From assembly GCF_902706185.1 (NCBI RefSeq), contig NZ_CACSJM010000035.1:1-43117 (forward strand): a stretch of DNA of 43,117 nucleotides, written 5' to 3'. Below the pieces are notes generated by a model. That model saw nothing but the letters and a program-made list of their open reading frames with translations, did no database searches and had not been told where the DNA came from. The stretch comes from Roseomonas sp. 18066 (GTDB taxonomy: Bacteria; Pseudomonadota; Alphaproteobacteria; Acetobacterales; Acetobacteraceae). Positions 22,881-31,547 of the stretch are shown here, in pieces (position 1 is the stretch's first letter; every line of letters starts with the position of its first letter). The position numbers and the translations under genes are program-made.

Positions 22881-24113
22881 ATGGACATCCTGGTGGTGGG
22901 GGCCGGCGTCGCCGGGCTGAGCCTGGCGCTGACCTTGCAGCGCGGCGGGCGGCAGGTGACGGTGATCGACCCGCTGCCGCCGGCCGGCGGCGCCAGCTTC
23001 GGCAATGCCGGGATGATCAGCGCCGACACGGCCATCCCGATCGCGCTGCCGGGCATGCTGCCGCGGGTGCCGCGCTGGCTGCTGGACCCGGACGGGCCGC
23101 TGGTGGTGCGGCCGCGCCACCTGCCGCGCGCCCTGCCCTGGCTGGCGCGCTGGATGGCCGAGGGCCGCGCGCAGGCCGCCACCCGCAACGCCGACGCCAT
23201 GCGCGCTTTGCACAAGGATTCCTTCGGCCATTGGCGAGCGCTGCTCGGCGATGCCGATTTTGCCGATCTGATCCGGCAGACCGGTCAGGCCTATCTTTGG
23301 GAAGATCGCGCCCCGCCGCCGGGCAAGAATTTCGAGGACGGGCTGCGGGCGCGGCATGGGGTGGAGACGCGGCTTCTCGACCGTGGCGAACTGGAAAAAC
23401 TGTTCCCGGGGATCGCGCCGAGCGTCAATCGCGGGCTGCTGCTGCCGGGCAATGGCCAGACGGTCAATCCGGGCCGGCTGGTGCGGCGGCTGGGCGAGAA
23501 ACTTCTGGAAGCCGGCGGCGCGATCCGCGCCGAGCGGGTGATGAAGCTGCTCCCCACAACGCCCGGCTGGCGGGTGCTGACCAATATCGACAACCATGAT
23601 GCGGCGGTGGTGGTGGTGGCCGGCGGCGCCTGGTCGAAGCCGCTGCTGGCGCCGCTGGGCTATGCCCTGCCGATCGAGGCCGAGCGCGGCTACCACGCGC
23701 TGCTGCCGGCGCCCTCGGTGACCCTGCCGATGACGGTGACGCTGAAAAGCCGCGGCTTCGGACTGACCTCGATGGAGATGGGCCTGCGCGCCGCCGGCAC
23801 GGTGGAATTCGCCGGCATCGAGGCCGCCCCCGACGAGCGCCGCGCCGCGGCGCTCGTCGGCCAGGTGCGCGCGGTCTTCCCTGGCATCACCCATGCCACA
23901 CCGAAACTCTGGATGGGCCACCGCCCGGGCACGCCGGACAGCCTGCCGCTGCTCGGTCCCTTACCCCGCCACCCAGGTCTCTTCCTCTGCTGCGGCCATG
24001 GGCATTTCGGCCTGACCGGCGGGCCACCGAGCGCTGCCATCGTCGCGGCCCTGATCAACGGGCAGCAGCCGGCGGTCGATCCTGCGCCCTATGCGCCGGG
24101 GCGGTTCAGCTAA
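22881..24113 (+). CDS. FAD-dependent amino-acid dehydrogenase (DadA-like)
   Basis: The 410-residue flavoprotein starts with the dinucleotide-binding motif ILVVGAGVAGLSLALTL (G7-x-G9-x2-G12), has an ASFGNAGMIS segment typical of D-amino-acid dehydrogenases near residue 40, and a C-terminal FAD contact (CCGHGHFGLTGGP). DadA deaminates D-amino acids to 2-oxo acids and passes electrons to the quinone pool at the inner membrane; glycine/sarcosine oxidase-like alternatives exist. The ATG follows GAGAGGA. It is a single gene: it is divergent from the recombinase and its TAA overlaps the stop codon of the convergent histidine kinase. Electron delivery to quinone would parallel PoxB elsewhere in the window. 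Confidence 0.87.
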   Translation: MDILVVGAGVAGLSLALTLQRGGRQVTVIDPLPPAGGASFGNAGMISADTAIPIALPGMLPRVPRWLLDPDGPLVVRPRHLPRALPWLARWMAEGRAQAATRNADAMRALHKDSFGHWRALLGDADFADLIRQTGQAYLWEDRAPPPGKNFEDGLRARHGVETRLLDRGELEKLFPGIAPSVNRGLLLPGNGQTVNPGRLVRRLGEKLLEAGGAIRAERVMKLLPTTPGWRVLTNIDNHDAAVVVVAGGAWSKPLLAPLGYALPIEAERGYHALLPAPSVTLPMTVTLKSRGFGLTSMEMGLRAAGTVEFAGIEAAPDERRAAALVGQVRAVFPGITHATPKLWMGHRPGTPDSLPLLGPLPRHPGLFLCCGHGHFGLTGGPPSAAIVAALINGQQPAVDPAPYAPGRFS

Positions 24114-26218
24114 CCGCCGTCGCCCAGCAAGGCCTGGATCCGCCCTGCCAGCAGCTCCATGGCGAAAGGCTTGGTCAGCAGGTGCATGCCCGGCTCCAGC
24201 TGGCCTTCGCCGATCACCGCGCTCTCGGCATAGCCGGTGATGAACAGCACCGGCAGGCCGGGGCGCAGCGCCCGGCCGGCATCGGCCATCTGGCGCCCGT
24301 TCATCCCGCCCGGCAAGCCGACATCGGTGACCAGCAGGTCGATCCGCTGCTCGGACCGCAGATGCGCCAGGCCGCCGGCGCCATCGGCCGCCTCCAGCGC
24401 GGTGTAGCCCAGGTCCTCCAGCACGGTGCGCATCAGCATCCGCAAGGTCGGCTCGTCATCGACCACCAGCACCGTGCCGGCGCGGGACGGCAGCGGGGTC
24501 GCCAGGTCGGCCGGCGGCTCGGCGCCGGCGGGCTCGGCGGCGCCCTGGTGGCGCGGCAAATAGAGCATCAGGGTGGTGCCCTCGCCGGGCGCGGTGCGGA
24601 TTTCCGCCTGGCCGCCGGACTGGCGGGCGAAGCCATAGATCATCGACAGGCCGAGCCCGGTGCCGAGGCCCAGCGGCTTGGTGGTGAAGAAGGGGTCGAA
24701 GGCGCGGCGGGCGACCTCGGGGTCCATGCCCGTGCCGCTGTCGCTGACCGACAGCGCCAGATAGGGTCCGGGCGGCAGCTCCAGCCGCCGGGCGGCGGCG
24801 GCGTCGAGCCGGCGGTTCGCCGTCTCGATGCGCAGCCGCCCGCCATCCGGCATGGCGTCGCGCGCATTGATGCACAGGTTGAGCAGCGCGTTCTCCAGCT
24901 GGTTGGGGTCGACCAGCACGGTCCAGAGGTCGTCGGCCGCCACCACCTCGGTGCGGATCGCCGGGCCCATGGTGCGCTCCACCAGCTCGGCCATGCCGGC
25001 GATCAGCCGGTTCACGTCGATCGGCTTCGGGTCCAGCGTCTGCCGGCGCGAGAAGGCCAGCAGCCGGTGGGTCAGCGCCGCCGCCCGCCGTGCCGCATCC
25101 TGGGCGGCGCCGATGAAGCGGCCGAGATCGTCGGTCTGGCCGCGCGCCACGCGGAACTGCAGCAGCTCCAGGCTGCCGGTGATGCCGGTCAGCATGTTGT
25201 TGAAGTCATGCGCCAGCCCGCCGGTCAGCTGGCCGACGGCCTCCATCTTCTGGCTCTGGCGCAGCTGCTCCTCGGCCAGCTGCAGCGCCTCGGCCTGCTC
25301 GCGCTCGGCGGTGAAGTCGCGGCCGCCGGCATTGACCAGCCCCTCGCCGGGCACGGCGTTCCAGGCGATCCAGCGATGCCCGCCATCGCGATGCTGCAGC
25401 CGGGTGTCGAAGCGGCAGCTCGCCTGGCCCTCGGCCATGCGGCGCATCGCCTCGTCCAGCGCCGCGCGGTCATCCGCAAGCACCAGCGAGGACAGGTCGC
25501 GGCCGATCAGCTCGGCCTCGCGCCAGCCCAGCACCGCGGTCCAGGCCGGGTTGGCGGCGGCGATGCGGCGGTCGAAGCGGGCCACCAGCATCAGGTCGGT
25601 GGTCAGCTGCCACAGCCGGTTGCGGTCGGCGGTGCGCTCGGCGACGCGCAGCTCCAGCGCCGCGTTCATCTCGGCCAGGCGGGCGCGTTCCTGGCGCAAC
25701 GCCCGCTCGGCCAGGACCTTGCCGGTGCTCTCGATCACCGTGTCGATCATGCCGGCGACGCGGCCGGCCTCGTCGCGGATCGGGCTGTAGCAGAAGGTGA
25801 AAAACGCCTCCTCGAGATAGCCATGGCGCTCGATCTGCAGCGCGAAGTCCTCGATGAAGGTCGAGGCGCCGGCCAGGGCGCGGTCGGCGATCGGGCCGAT
25901 CTGGTGCCAGACCTCCGGCCAGACCTCGCGCATCGGCTTGCCGAGCGCCTCCGGCTTCTCGCCCAGCATCGGCAGATAGGCATCGTTGTAGATGCTGATC
26001 AGCGCCGGCCCCCAGAACAGGCATTTGGGGAAATGCGAGGCCATGGCGGTATCGACCGCCAGGCGCAGCGCCACGGGCCAGCCGGTGATCGGCCCCAGCG
26101 GCGTGCTGTCCCAGGGGAAGTCGCGGATGCGCGCCGCCACGGCGCCGCCCGAGGCCGGGAAAGGCGCGGCCATCCCGGCGGGGGGCGAAGGCACGGGGCC
26201 GGCGGCGGGCGACGTCAT
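24110..26218 (-). CDS. Hybrid sensor histidine kinase (PAS-PAS-HisKA-HATPase-REC)
   Basis: The 702-residue cytoplasmic protein has no clear membrane helix. An N-terminal sensory region (FPWDSTPLGPITGWPVAL, about 34-160) resembles the PAS-like domain of alphaproteobacterial hybrid kinases, then a coiled linker, a PAS domain (about 200-305), the phospho-acceptor helix with H337 (LTGGLAHDFNNML), an ATPase domain with NLCINARDAM (N-box) and GTGLGLSMIYGF (G2 box), and a C-terminal receiver with D632 (VTDVGLPG) and K683 (LLTKPF). The receiver suggests phosphorelay or self-control; no partner regulator is adjacent. The start MTSPAAG was chosen over an upstream ATG at 26269 because the latter adds a Pro/Arg-rich stretch. 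Stimulus is unknown. Confidence 0.9.
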   Translation of the reverse strand: MTSPAAGPVPSPPAGMAAPFPASGGAVAARIRDFPWDSTPLGPITGWPVALRLAVDTAMASHFPKCLFWGPALISIYNDAYLPMLGEKPEALGKPMREVWPEVWHQIGPIADRALAGASTFIEDFALQIERHGYLEEAFFTFCYSPIRDEAGRVAGMIDTVIESTGKVLAERALRQERARLAEMNAALELRVAERTADRNRLWQLTTDLMLVARFDRRIAAANPAWTAVLGWREAELIGRDLSSLVLADDRAALDEAMRRMAEGQASCRFDTRLQHRDGGHRWIAWNAVPGEGLVNAGGRDFTAEREQAEALQLAEEQLRQSQKMEAVGQLTGGLAHDFNNMLTGITGSLELLQFRVARGQTDDLGRFIGAAQDAARRAAALTHRLLAFSRRQTLDPKPIDVNRLIAGMAELVERTMGPAIRTEVVAADDLWTVLVDPNQLENALLNLCINARDAMPDGGRLRIETANRRLDAAAARRLELPPGPYLALSVSDSGTGMDPEVARRAFDPFFTTKPLGLGTGLGLSMIYGFARQSGGQAEIRTAPGEGTTLMLYLPRHQGAAEPAGAEPPADLATPLPSRAGTVLVVDDEPTLRMLMRTVLEDLGYTALEAADGAGGLAHLRSEQRIDLLVTDVGLPGGMNGRQMADAGRALRPGLPVLFITGYAESAVIGEGQLEPGMHLLTKPFAMELLAGRIQALLGDGG

Positions 26219-26337
26219 GCGGCGGTCCTGGCGAGGGCATGGGCCGGCGGCAAGCGGCGCATCCGGCACCGGCCCAGCGATGCCACGCCGCCCCCGCCGC
26301 TGTCAAAGCGTCAGCCCAGGCTTATTTAAGGGCGGGC

Positions 26338-27360
26338 TTACTCGAAGGAGGGCGCCACCATCAGCCCGCCGTCGCGCCACAGCCGGTTCGGCCCGCCCTC
26401 GCGCGGGATCTGCACCGGCGCCGCGGGGCCGAGGTTGCGGTCATAGAGCTCGGCATAGTTGCCGACCTGGCGGATCGCCTCATAGGCCCAGCCCGGCTCC
26501 AGCCCCAGGGCCTTGCCCAGCGCGCCATCCAGCCCGAGCAGCCGCCGCGTCTCCGGATCGGTGCTGGCGCCGCGGCGCTCGGCCACATTGGCCGAGGTCA
26601 CCCCGCGCGCCTCGCCGGCGACCAGGGCGTTCAGCGTCCAGCGGATGATGCTCGACCATTGCGGGTCATTGCCGCGCACCACCGGGCCGTTCAGCGCGAC
26701 GGTGATGGTCTCCGGCAGGATCAGGTGCTGCGACGGATCGCGCAGCCCCTTGATGCGCGCCTGCAGCGTCGACTTGTCGGTGGTGTAGGCGTCGCAGCGC
26801 CCGGCCTCGTAGGCGCCGATCGCCTCCGGCGCGGTCTCGAAGACCACGGGGGTGAAGGCCACGCCCTGCGCGCGGAAGTAGTCGGCCAGGTTGCGCTCGG
26901 TGGTGGTGCCGCTCTGGGTGCAGATGCTGGCGCCCGACAGCTCCTTGACGTGGCCGATGTTGAGCGCGCGCCGCACCAGGAAGCCCTGGCCGTCATAGAA
27001 GGTGGTGCCGGTGAAGGCGAGGCCCAGCGCCGCCTCCCGCCCCAGCGTCCAGGTCACCGAGCGCGACAGCAGGTCGACCTCGCCCGATTGCAGCTGGGTG
27101 AAGCGGGCGACCGGCGTCGCCGGCTTGAAGGTCACCTTCGACGCATCGCCCAGGACGGCTGCCGCCACGGCGCGGCAGAAATCGACGTCCAGGCCCCGCC
27201 ACTCGCCCTGGCTGTCCATGGCGAAGAAGCCGGGGAAGCTTTCGCCGACGCCGCAGGACAGGCGGCCGCGCTCGCGCACCTCATCGAGGGTGCCGGCATC
27301 GGCCGCCAGCGGCGCCAGGCCGCCGGCCAGCGCCGCCAGGGGAAGCAGGAAACGACGCAT
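26338..27360 (-). CDS. General L-amino-acid-type periplasmic binding protein (AapJ-like)
   Basis: The 340-residue protein has a Sec signal peptide (MRRFLLPLAALAGGLAPLAA) and the long variant of the family 3 fold seen in AapJ/BztA: SCGVGESFPGFFAMDSQGEW near residue 35, DVDFCRAVAAAVLGD, LLSRSVTWTLGREA and the ICTQSGTTTERNLADYF second-lobe motif. AapJ delivers many L-amino acids to the AapQMP importer, whose genes are usually directly downstream; here the next gene on this strand is a histidine kinase, so the binder is an orphan. The start MRRFLL is preferred to an ATG 16 codons earlier because it begins the signal peptide. Confidence 0.88.
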   Translation of the reverse strand: MRRFLLPLAALAGGLAPLAADAGTLDEVRERGRLSCGVGESFPGFFAMDSQGEWRGLDVDFCRAVAAAVLGDASKVTFKPATPVARFTQLQSGEVDLLSRSVTWTLGREAALGLAFTGTTFYDGQGFLVRRALNIGHVKELSGASICTQSGTTTERNLADYFRAQGVAFTPVVFETAPEAIGAYEAGRCDAYTTDKSTLQARIKGLRDPSQHLILPETITVALNGPVVRGNDPQWSSIIRWTLNALVAGEARGVTSANVAERRGASTDPETRRLLGLDGALGKALGLEPGWAYEAIRQVGNYAELYDRNLGPAAPVQIPREGGPNRLWRDGGLMVAPSFE

Positions 27361-27467
27361 GGCCGGGATTCCGATCGAGAAAGGGTGGACCGCCGCATCA
27401 AAGCGCAATCGCCGCCATCCCGCCAGGGAGCATGCCCCGAGGCCCTTTCGGTATTCCCAGCCGTCGG

Positions 27468-27486
27468 CGCCAGCCCTATCCTGGCG
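27468..27486. promoter_or_regulatory. Inverted repeat in the gap between two divergent binding-protein genes
   Basis: CGCCAG-N7-CTGGCG lies 35 bases before the ATG of the downstream plus-strand binder, in a 161-base divergent gap. The arms are short and the context is GC-rich, so this is only a candidate operator. AGGTGA stands before the ATG as ribosome site. Confidence 0.3.
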
Positions 27487-27521
27487 ACATCGCTCTTCAT
27501 GCTGAGAACAGGTGAAATACC

Positions 27522-29087
27522 ATGATGTGGAAGTGGTCGGTTGCCGCTGTCGCTTTGCTTTGTGCCGCCCCGCTGCAGACTGTGGCTGCCGCTGACCTGA
27601 CCATGGGCAACAGCGCCTTTCCGCTGTCGGTCGACCCGCATTTCTACAACGGCATTGCCGACCGCAACCTGTCGCTGCATGTCTTCAGCCGGCTGGTCGA
27701 GCAGAAGGGCGACATGTCCCTGGCCCCGGGTCTGGCCACCGAGTGGAAGCTGGTCTCCGACACCGTCTGGGAATTCACCCTGCGCCCCGGCGTGAAGTGG
27801 TCGGACGGCCGCCCGGTGACGGCGGACGACATCGTCTTCTCGCTGACCCGCTCGGCCAATATCCCGAACAGCCCGCTGGGCTACGCGCCCTTCACCCGCG
27901 ACATCGCGACGGTGGAAGCGGCCGGGCCCGGCGTGGTGCGGATCACGACGAAGCAGCCCTCGCCCAACCTGCCGATCAACATGACCGCCATCTCGATCGT
28001 GGCGAAGCATGCGGTCGAGGCCGGCGAGAATGATTTCGACGGGCTGCGCGCCGCGGTCGGCACCGGCCCCTACCGCGTCACCCGCTTCCTGAAGAACGAG
28101 CGCGTCGAGCTGGAGCGCAACCCGAACTGGTGGGGCGACCGGCCGGAATGGGACCGCGTCTCGATGCGCTTCATCGCCAATGAGGGTGCCCGCAGCGCGG
28201 CGCTGCTGTCCGGCGACGTCGACCTGATCGACAGCCCGTCGCGCAACGACCTGCCGCGCTTCCGCCAGGACAGCCGCTTCCGCGTCGCCTCCACCCCCGG
28301 CAACCGCTCGATCCTGCTGCTGCCGAACTTCGAGGCGGAAAGCAGCGCCCAGGCCGCCGACAATGACGGCAAGCCGCTGCCCGCCAATCCGCTGCGCGAC
28401 CTGCGCGTGCGCCAGGCGCTGAGCCACGCCATCGACCGCGTCTCGCTGGCCGACCGCGTCCTCGAAGGCACCGCCCAGGCGGCCGGGCAGTTCATGTGGC
28501 CGGGCGCCTATTCCTACACGCCCGACATCGCCCTGCCCGCCTTCGACCAGGCCCGCGCCCGCGCGCTGCTGGCCGAGGCCGGCTTCCCCCAGGGCTTCCG
28601 CCTGACGCTGAGCGCCTTCGCCGACCGCCCGGACTTCCGCACGGTCGCCCAGGCCATCGCCCAGATGTGGAGCCGCGTCGGCGTGCGCACCACCGTCGAC
28701 GCCATCCCGGCCTCGGTCTATCTCGGCCGCGGCGCCAAGCATGAATTCGCCATGCCCTTCTTCAGCTGGGGCATCAGCACCGGCGAGGCGGGCTACGCCC
28801 TGACCAACATGTTCACCACCATGGACCGCACCACCGGCCGCGGCCCGGCGAATTGGGGCGCCTATTCCAACCCCGCGCTCGACACGCTGATCGACCAGTC
28901 GCTGTCCACCATGGACAACGCGGCGCGCGAGAAGCTGCTGATCCAGGCACAGAAGATCGTGGCCGACAATGTCGCCGGCATCCCGCTGTACCAGCTGGTG
29001 AACTTCTGGGCGTCCCGCGCAGGCGTCACCTACGAGCCGCGGCAGGATCAGCGGACGGTGGCTTTCTCGGCGACGTCGACGAAGTAA
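27522..29087 (+). CDS. ABC-type dipeptide/oligopeptide solute-binding protein (SBP_bac_5)
   Basis: The 521-residue protein starts MMWKWSVAAVALLCAAPLQT, a Sec signal peptide cleaved near VAAA. Family 5 motifs: GLATEWKLVSDTVWEFTLRP near residue 75, GVKWSDGRPVTADDIVFSL, GTGPYRVTRF and RVRQALSHAIDRVSLADRV near residue 295. It belongs to a different branch from the two other family 5 binders in the window (a classical DppA-like protein). The gene is a single transcription unit: divergent from the AapJ-like gene and ending at a repeat-type terminator hairpin (29097-29140). No permease genes accompany it, so it must feed a transporter encoded elsewhere or serve as sensor. Confidence 0.9.
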   Translation: MMWKWSVAAVALLCAAPLQTVAAADLTMGNSAFPLSVDPHFYNGIADRNLSLHVFSRLVEQKGDMSLAPGLATEWKLVSDTVWEFTLRPGVKWSDGRPVTADDIVFSLTRSANIPNSPLGYAPFTRDIATVEAAGPGVVRITTKQPSPNLPINMTAISIVAKHAVEAGENDFDGLRAAVGTGPYRVTRFLKNERVELERNPNWWGDRPEWDRVSMRFIANEGARSAALLSGDVDLIDSPSRNDLPRFRQDSRFRVASTPGNRSILLLPNFEAESSAQAADNDGKPLPANPLRDLRVRQALSHAIDRVSLADRVLEGTAQAAGQFMWPGAYSYTPDIALPAFDQARARALLAEAGFPQGFRLTLSAFADRPDFRTVAQAIAQMWSRVGVRTTVDAIPASVYLGRGAKHEFAMPFFSWGISTGEAGYALTNMFTTMDRTTGRGPANWGAYSNPALDTLIDQSLSTMDNAAREKLLIQAQKIVADNVAGIPLYQLVNFWASRAGVTYEPRQDQRTVAFSATSTK

Positions 29088-29096
29088 GAAGACTAA

Positions 29097-29140
29097 AGGC
29101 TGGGGGGAATGAATTCCCCCAGACCCCCATCTTTTTTCTG
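29097..29140 (+). terminator. Dispersed hairpin repeat, copy B, acting as terminator
   Basis: CTGGGGGGAATGAATTCCCC forms, with the following C and AG, a stem of about ten pairs. It is followed by ACCCCCATC and six T, and begins ten bases after the stop codon of the binding protein. The same sequence, inverted, recurs at 29255-29297. Confidence 0.7.
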
Positions 29141-29254
29141 ATCACCGGCCGTTTGGGGATCAGCGCCCTGCTGGCACCGTCGTCAGGGCATCACGGCGGG
29201 GCGCATTTTTATGAGCGCGGCGTCCCGCCTCACCGGAAGACCGCGGCAGCCAGA

Positions 29255-29297
29255 CAGAAAAAAGATGGGGTCCAGGGGAATTCATTCCCCTGGCCTT
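29255..29297 (-). terminator. Dispersed hairpin repeat, copy C, acting as terminator of the hydrolase gene
   Basis: On the minus strand CCAGGGGAATGAATTCCCCT plus GG makes a perfect stem, followed by ACCCCATC and six T. It lies 12 bases or so behind the stop codon of the dienelactone hydrolase gene. Copies B and C therefore face each other across about 115 bases, one for each converging gene. Confidence 0.7.
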
Positions 29298-29309
29298 TTC
29301 TGTCTTCTC

Positions 29310-30194
29310 TTAAACTCCGTATTTCTTAAACCAAGCCAACATCCTTCCCCACCCATCTTCCGCGATCTCCTTGCGGTAGCTGGGGCGGTAGTCGGCGTGG
29401 AAGCCGTGCGGCGCCTCGGGGAAGACGACGATCTCCACGGTTTTCCCAGCGGCGCGGGCCTTTTCCGCCGCGGCCTCGACGGTGGCCGGCGGGATGCCGG
29501 TGTCGGCGGCGCCGTAGAGGCCCAGCAGCGGCGCCTTCAGCTCGGCCGCCGCATCGGTCGCGGTGCGGGGCTGGATGGCGCTGGTGGCGCCGGCGACGGG
29601 GCCGTACCAGGCCACGGCCGCCTTCAGCTGCGCGTTGTGCGCGGCGTAGAGCCAGGTGTTGCGGCCGCCGCGGCAGAAGCCGGTGACCGCCAGCCGGCCG
29701 GCGTCGCCACGGCCCTCGGTGGTGGCCCAGGCGAGCGCGCTGTCCAGGTCGGACAGCACCAGGGCGTCGGGGGCCTTGCTGATGACCTCGCGGACGATGG
29801 TGGCGGCGTCGGTCATCTTGGACAGGTCGGCCAGGCGCGCATAGAGCTCCGGCGCCACGGCCAGGTAGCCGGCCTTGGCCAGGCGGCGGCAGGTGTCCTT
29901 GATGTATTCGTGGACGCCGAAGATCTCCTCGATCACCAGCACCACCGGGAAGGGCCCGGCGCCTTCGGGGCGGGCGTAGTAGGTGGGCATGCTGCCATCG
30001 GCCACGGGCACCTGCACCTCGCCGGCGGAGAGCCCCTGGGTGTCGGTGGCGATGACCTGGGCGCTGGCGCCGTGGGGGACGGCCAGCGTCAGACCGGTCA
30101 TCAGCGAGGTCATCATGAAGCCGCGGCGCGCCAGGTCGCCGAGGAGGGGGTTGGGGGCGGGCATCAGCCCGTCCAGGCCGTGAAGGTCGTCCAT
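29310..30194 (-). CDS. Dienelactone hydrolase family protein, exported
   Basis: The 294-residue alpha/beta hydrolase has the dienelactone hydrolase triad: C174 in GFCRGGRNTW, D231 in YGAADTGIP and H263 in APHGFHADYR, with the armed glutamate E89/E90 in VIEEIFGVHEY. The family opens dienelactones in chloroaromatic breakdown, but many members act on other esters. An N-terminal RRGFMMTSLMTGLTLAVP stretch (23-40) ending in ASA looks like a Tat signal, so the enzyme may work in the periplasm. It begins 46 bases after the MFS exporter stop codon on the same strand and probably ends the efflux operon. The C-terminal half is complete. Confidence 0.87.
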   Translation of the reverse strand: MDDLHGLDGLMPAPNPLLGDLARRGFMMTSLMTGLTLAVPHGASAQVIATDTQGLSAGEVQVPVADGSMPTYYARPEGAGPFPVVLVIEEIFGVHEYIKDTCRRLAKAGYLAVAPELYARLADLSKMTDAATIVREVISKAPDALVLSDLDSALAWATTEGRGDAGRLAVTGFCRGGRNTWLYAAHNAQLKAAVAWYGPVAGATSAIQPRTATDAAAELKAPLLGLYGAADTGIPPATVEAAAEKARAAGKTVEIVVFPEAPHGFHADYRPSYRKEIAEDGWGRMLAWFKKYGV

Positions 30195-30240
30195 CGCCGG
30201 CGTCTCCTGTGGGGGATCTGCGGCGATGCTAGACCTGTGC

Positions 30241-31452
30241 TCAGCGGCTGAACAGCGTCCCGCGCTCGGCGTAGAGCACGCAGCCCAGCGCCGCGATGCC
30301 GCAGGCGGCCAGGCCCAGCAGCATGGGCACGGCGGTGCCGTCGAAATGCTGGCCGATCCAGAAGCCGATCAGCGCGCCGCCCAGGGTGGTGACGAAGCCT
30401 TGCACGGCGCTGGCGGTGCCGGCGACATGGCCGAGCGGCTCCATGGCGAGCGCGCCGAAATTGGGCACGGCCAGGCCGAAGCAGAACATCAGCGGCGCCT
30501 GCAGCAGGATGAAGCTCCACAGCGTCTCGTAGCCGGCCAGCGCCACCAGGGCGTGGACGGTGCCGACGACGATATAGCCCAGCAGCGCCAGGTGGCTGAT
30601 GCGGCGCGAGCCGAAGCGGACGACGACGCGGGCATTGGTCAGCGAGGCCAGGGCCATGAAGCCGGCGATCAGCGCGAAGACCGCGGGGAACAGCGCCTCG
30701 GCGTGGAAGACATCGGCGAAGAGCTGCTGCACCGAGTTGATGAAGCCGAAGATGCAGCCCAGCATCATGGTCATCGCCAGCATGTAGCCGACGGCGCTGC
30801 GGTGGCCGAGCACGGCGGCGAAGGCGCGCGCCACGCGGCCCGGGTTGATCGGCATGCGGTCGGCCGGGTTCAGCGTCTCCGGCAGGCGGAAGGTCACCCA
30901 GGCCGAGACCAGCGCGCCGAAGGTGGCCAGCACCCCAAAGATCCAGGGCCAGGGGGCAACTGAAACAATCGCCTGGCCGATCGAGGGGGCGATGATCGGG
31001 ACGGCGAGGAAGACGATGAAGGACAGCGACATGACGCGCGCCATCTGCGGCCCGGCATAGCGGTCGCGCACGATGGAGATGGTCAGCACCCGCGCGCCCG
31101 CCGCCCCCACACCCTGGGCAGCGCGGGCCAGCAGCATGGTGTCCAGCGTCGGCGCCAGGGCGCAGGCGATGCTGCACAGGGTGTAGATGACCAGCCCGGT
31201 CAGCAGCACCGGCTTGCGGCCGAAGCGGTCGGCGAGCGGGCCATAGACGATCTGCGCCGCGCCGAAGCCCAGCAGATAGGCGGTGATGATCCACTGCCGG
31301 TCGTTGTCGGTGGCGATGCCCAGGGCGCGGCCGATTTCCGGCAGGGCGGGCAGCATGGAATCGATGGCCAGCGCATTGACCGCCATCAGCGCCGCGATCA
31401 ACGCGACGAACTGCCGGAAGCCCATGGCCCCGCGGGCCGCTTGCTCACGCAC
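30241..31452 (-). CDS. MFS multidrug exporter, Bcr/CflA-like
   Basis: The 403-residue transporter has helix 1 signature VNALAIDSMLPALPEIGRAL, the loop motif GPLADRFGRKPVLL (about 70-83) and motif C in QGVGAAGARVLTISIVRD. It is a predicted 12-helix proton-drug antiporter of the inner membrane. The start is GTG at 31450-31452, preceded by GGGGAG at normal spacing, giving MREQAARGAMGFRQ; ATG ten codons later is an alternative. It follows the outer-membrane channel gene by 95 bases on the same strand, so it may be a late member of the RND operon that passes drugs into the periplasm for the tripartite pump. Substrate unknown. Confidence 0.88.
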   Translation of the reverse strand: MREQAARGAMGFRQFVALIAALMAVNALAIDSMLPALPEIGRALGIATDNDRQWIITAYLLGFGAAQIVYGPLADRFGRKPVLLTGLVIYTLCSIACALAPTLDTMLLARAAQGVGAAGARVLTISIVRDRYAGPQMARVMSLSFIVFLAVPIIAPSIGQAIVSVAPWPWIFGVLATFGALVSAWVTFRLPETLNPADRMPINPGRVARAFAAVLGHRSAVGYMLAMTMMLGCIFGFINSVQQLFADVFHAEALFPAVFALIAGFMALASLTNARVVVRFGSRRISHLALLGYIVVGTVHALVALAGYETLWSFILLQAPLMFCFGLAVPNFGALAMEPLGHVAGTASAVQGFVTTLGGALIGFWIGQHFDGTAVPMLLGLAACGIAALGCVLYAERGTLFSR

Positions 31453-31466
31453 CTGTCGTCTCCCCT

Positions 31467-31500
31467 GCCCCCAAAGCCCGCGGGCGACGCGCCAGGGGGC
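31467..31500. terminator. GC hairpin between the channel gene and the MFS gene
   Basis: GCCCCC (31467-31472) can pair with GGGGGC (31495-31500), enclosing the perfect palindrome GCCCGCGGGC (31476-31485). There is no U-run; it may partly separate the RND genes from the MFS gene by termination or processing. Confidence 0.35.
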
Positions 31501-31547
31501 GCCGCCGCGGTCGGGGGTCGTGCTTCAACTCTGCCGGTGACGCCGCC

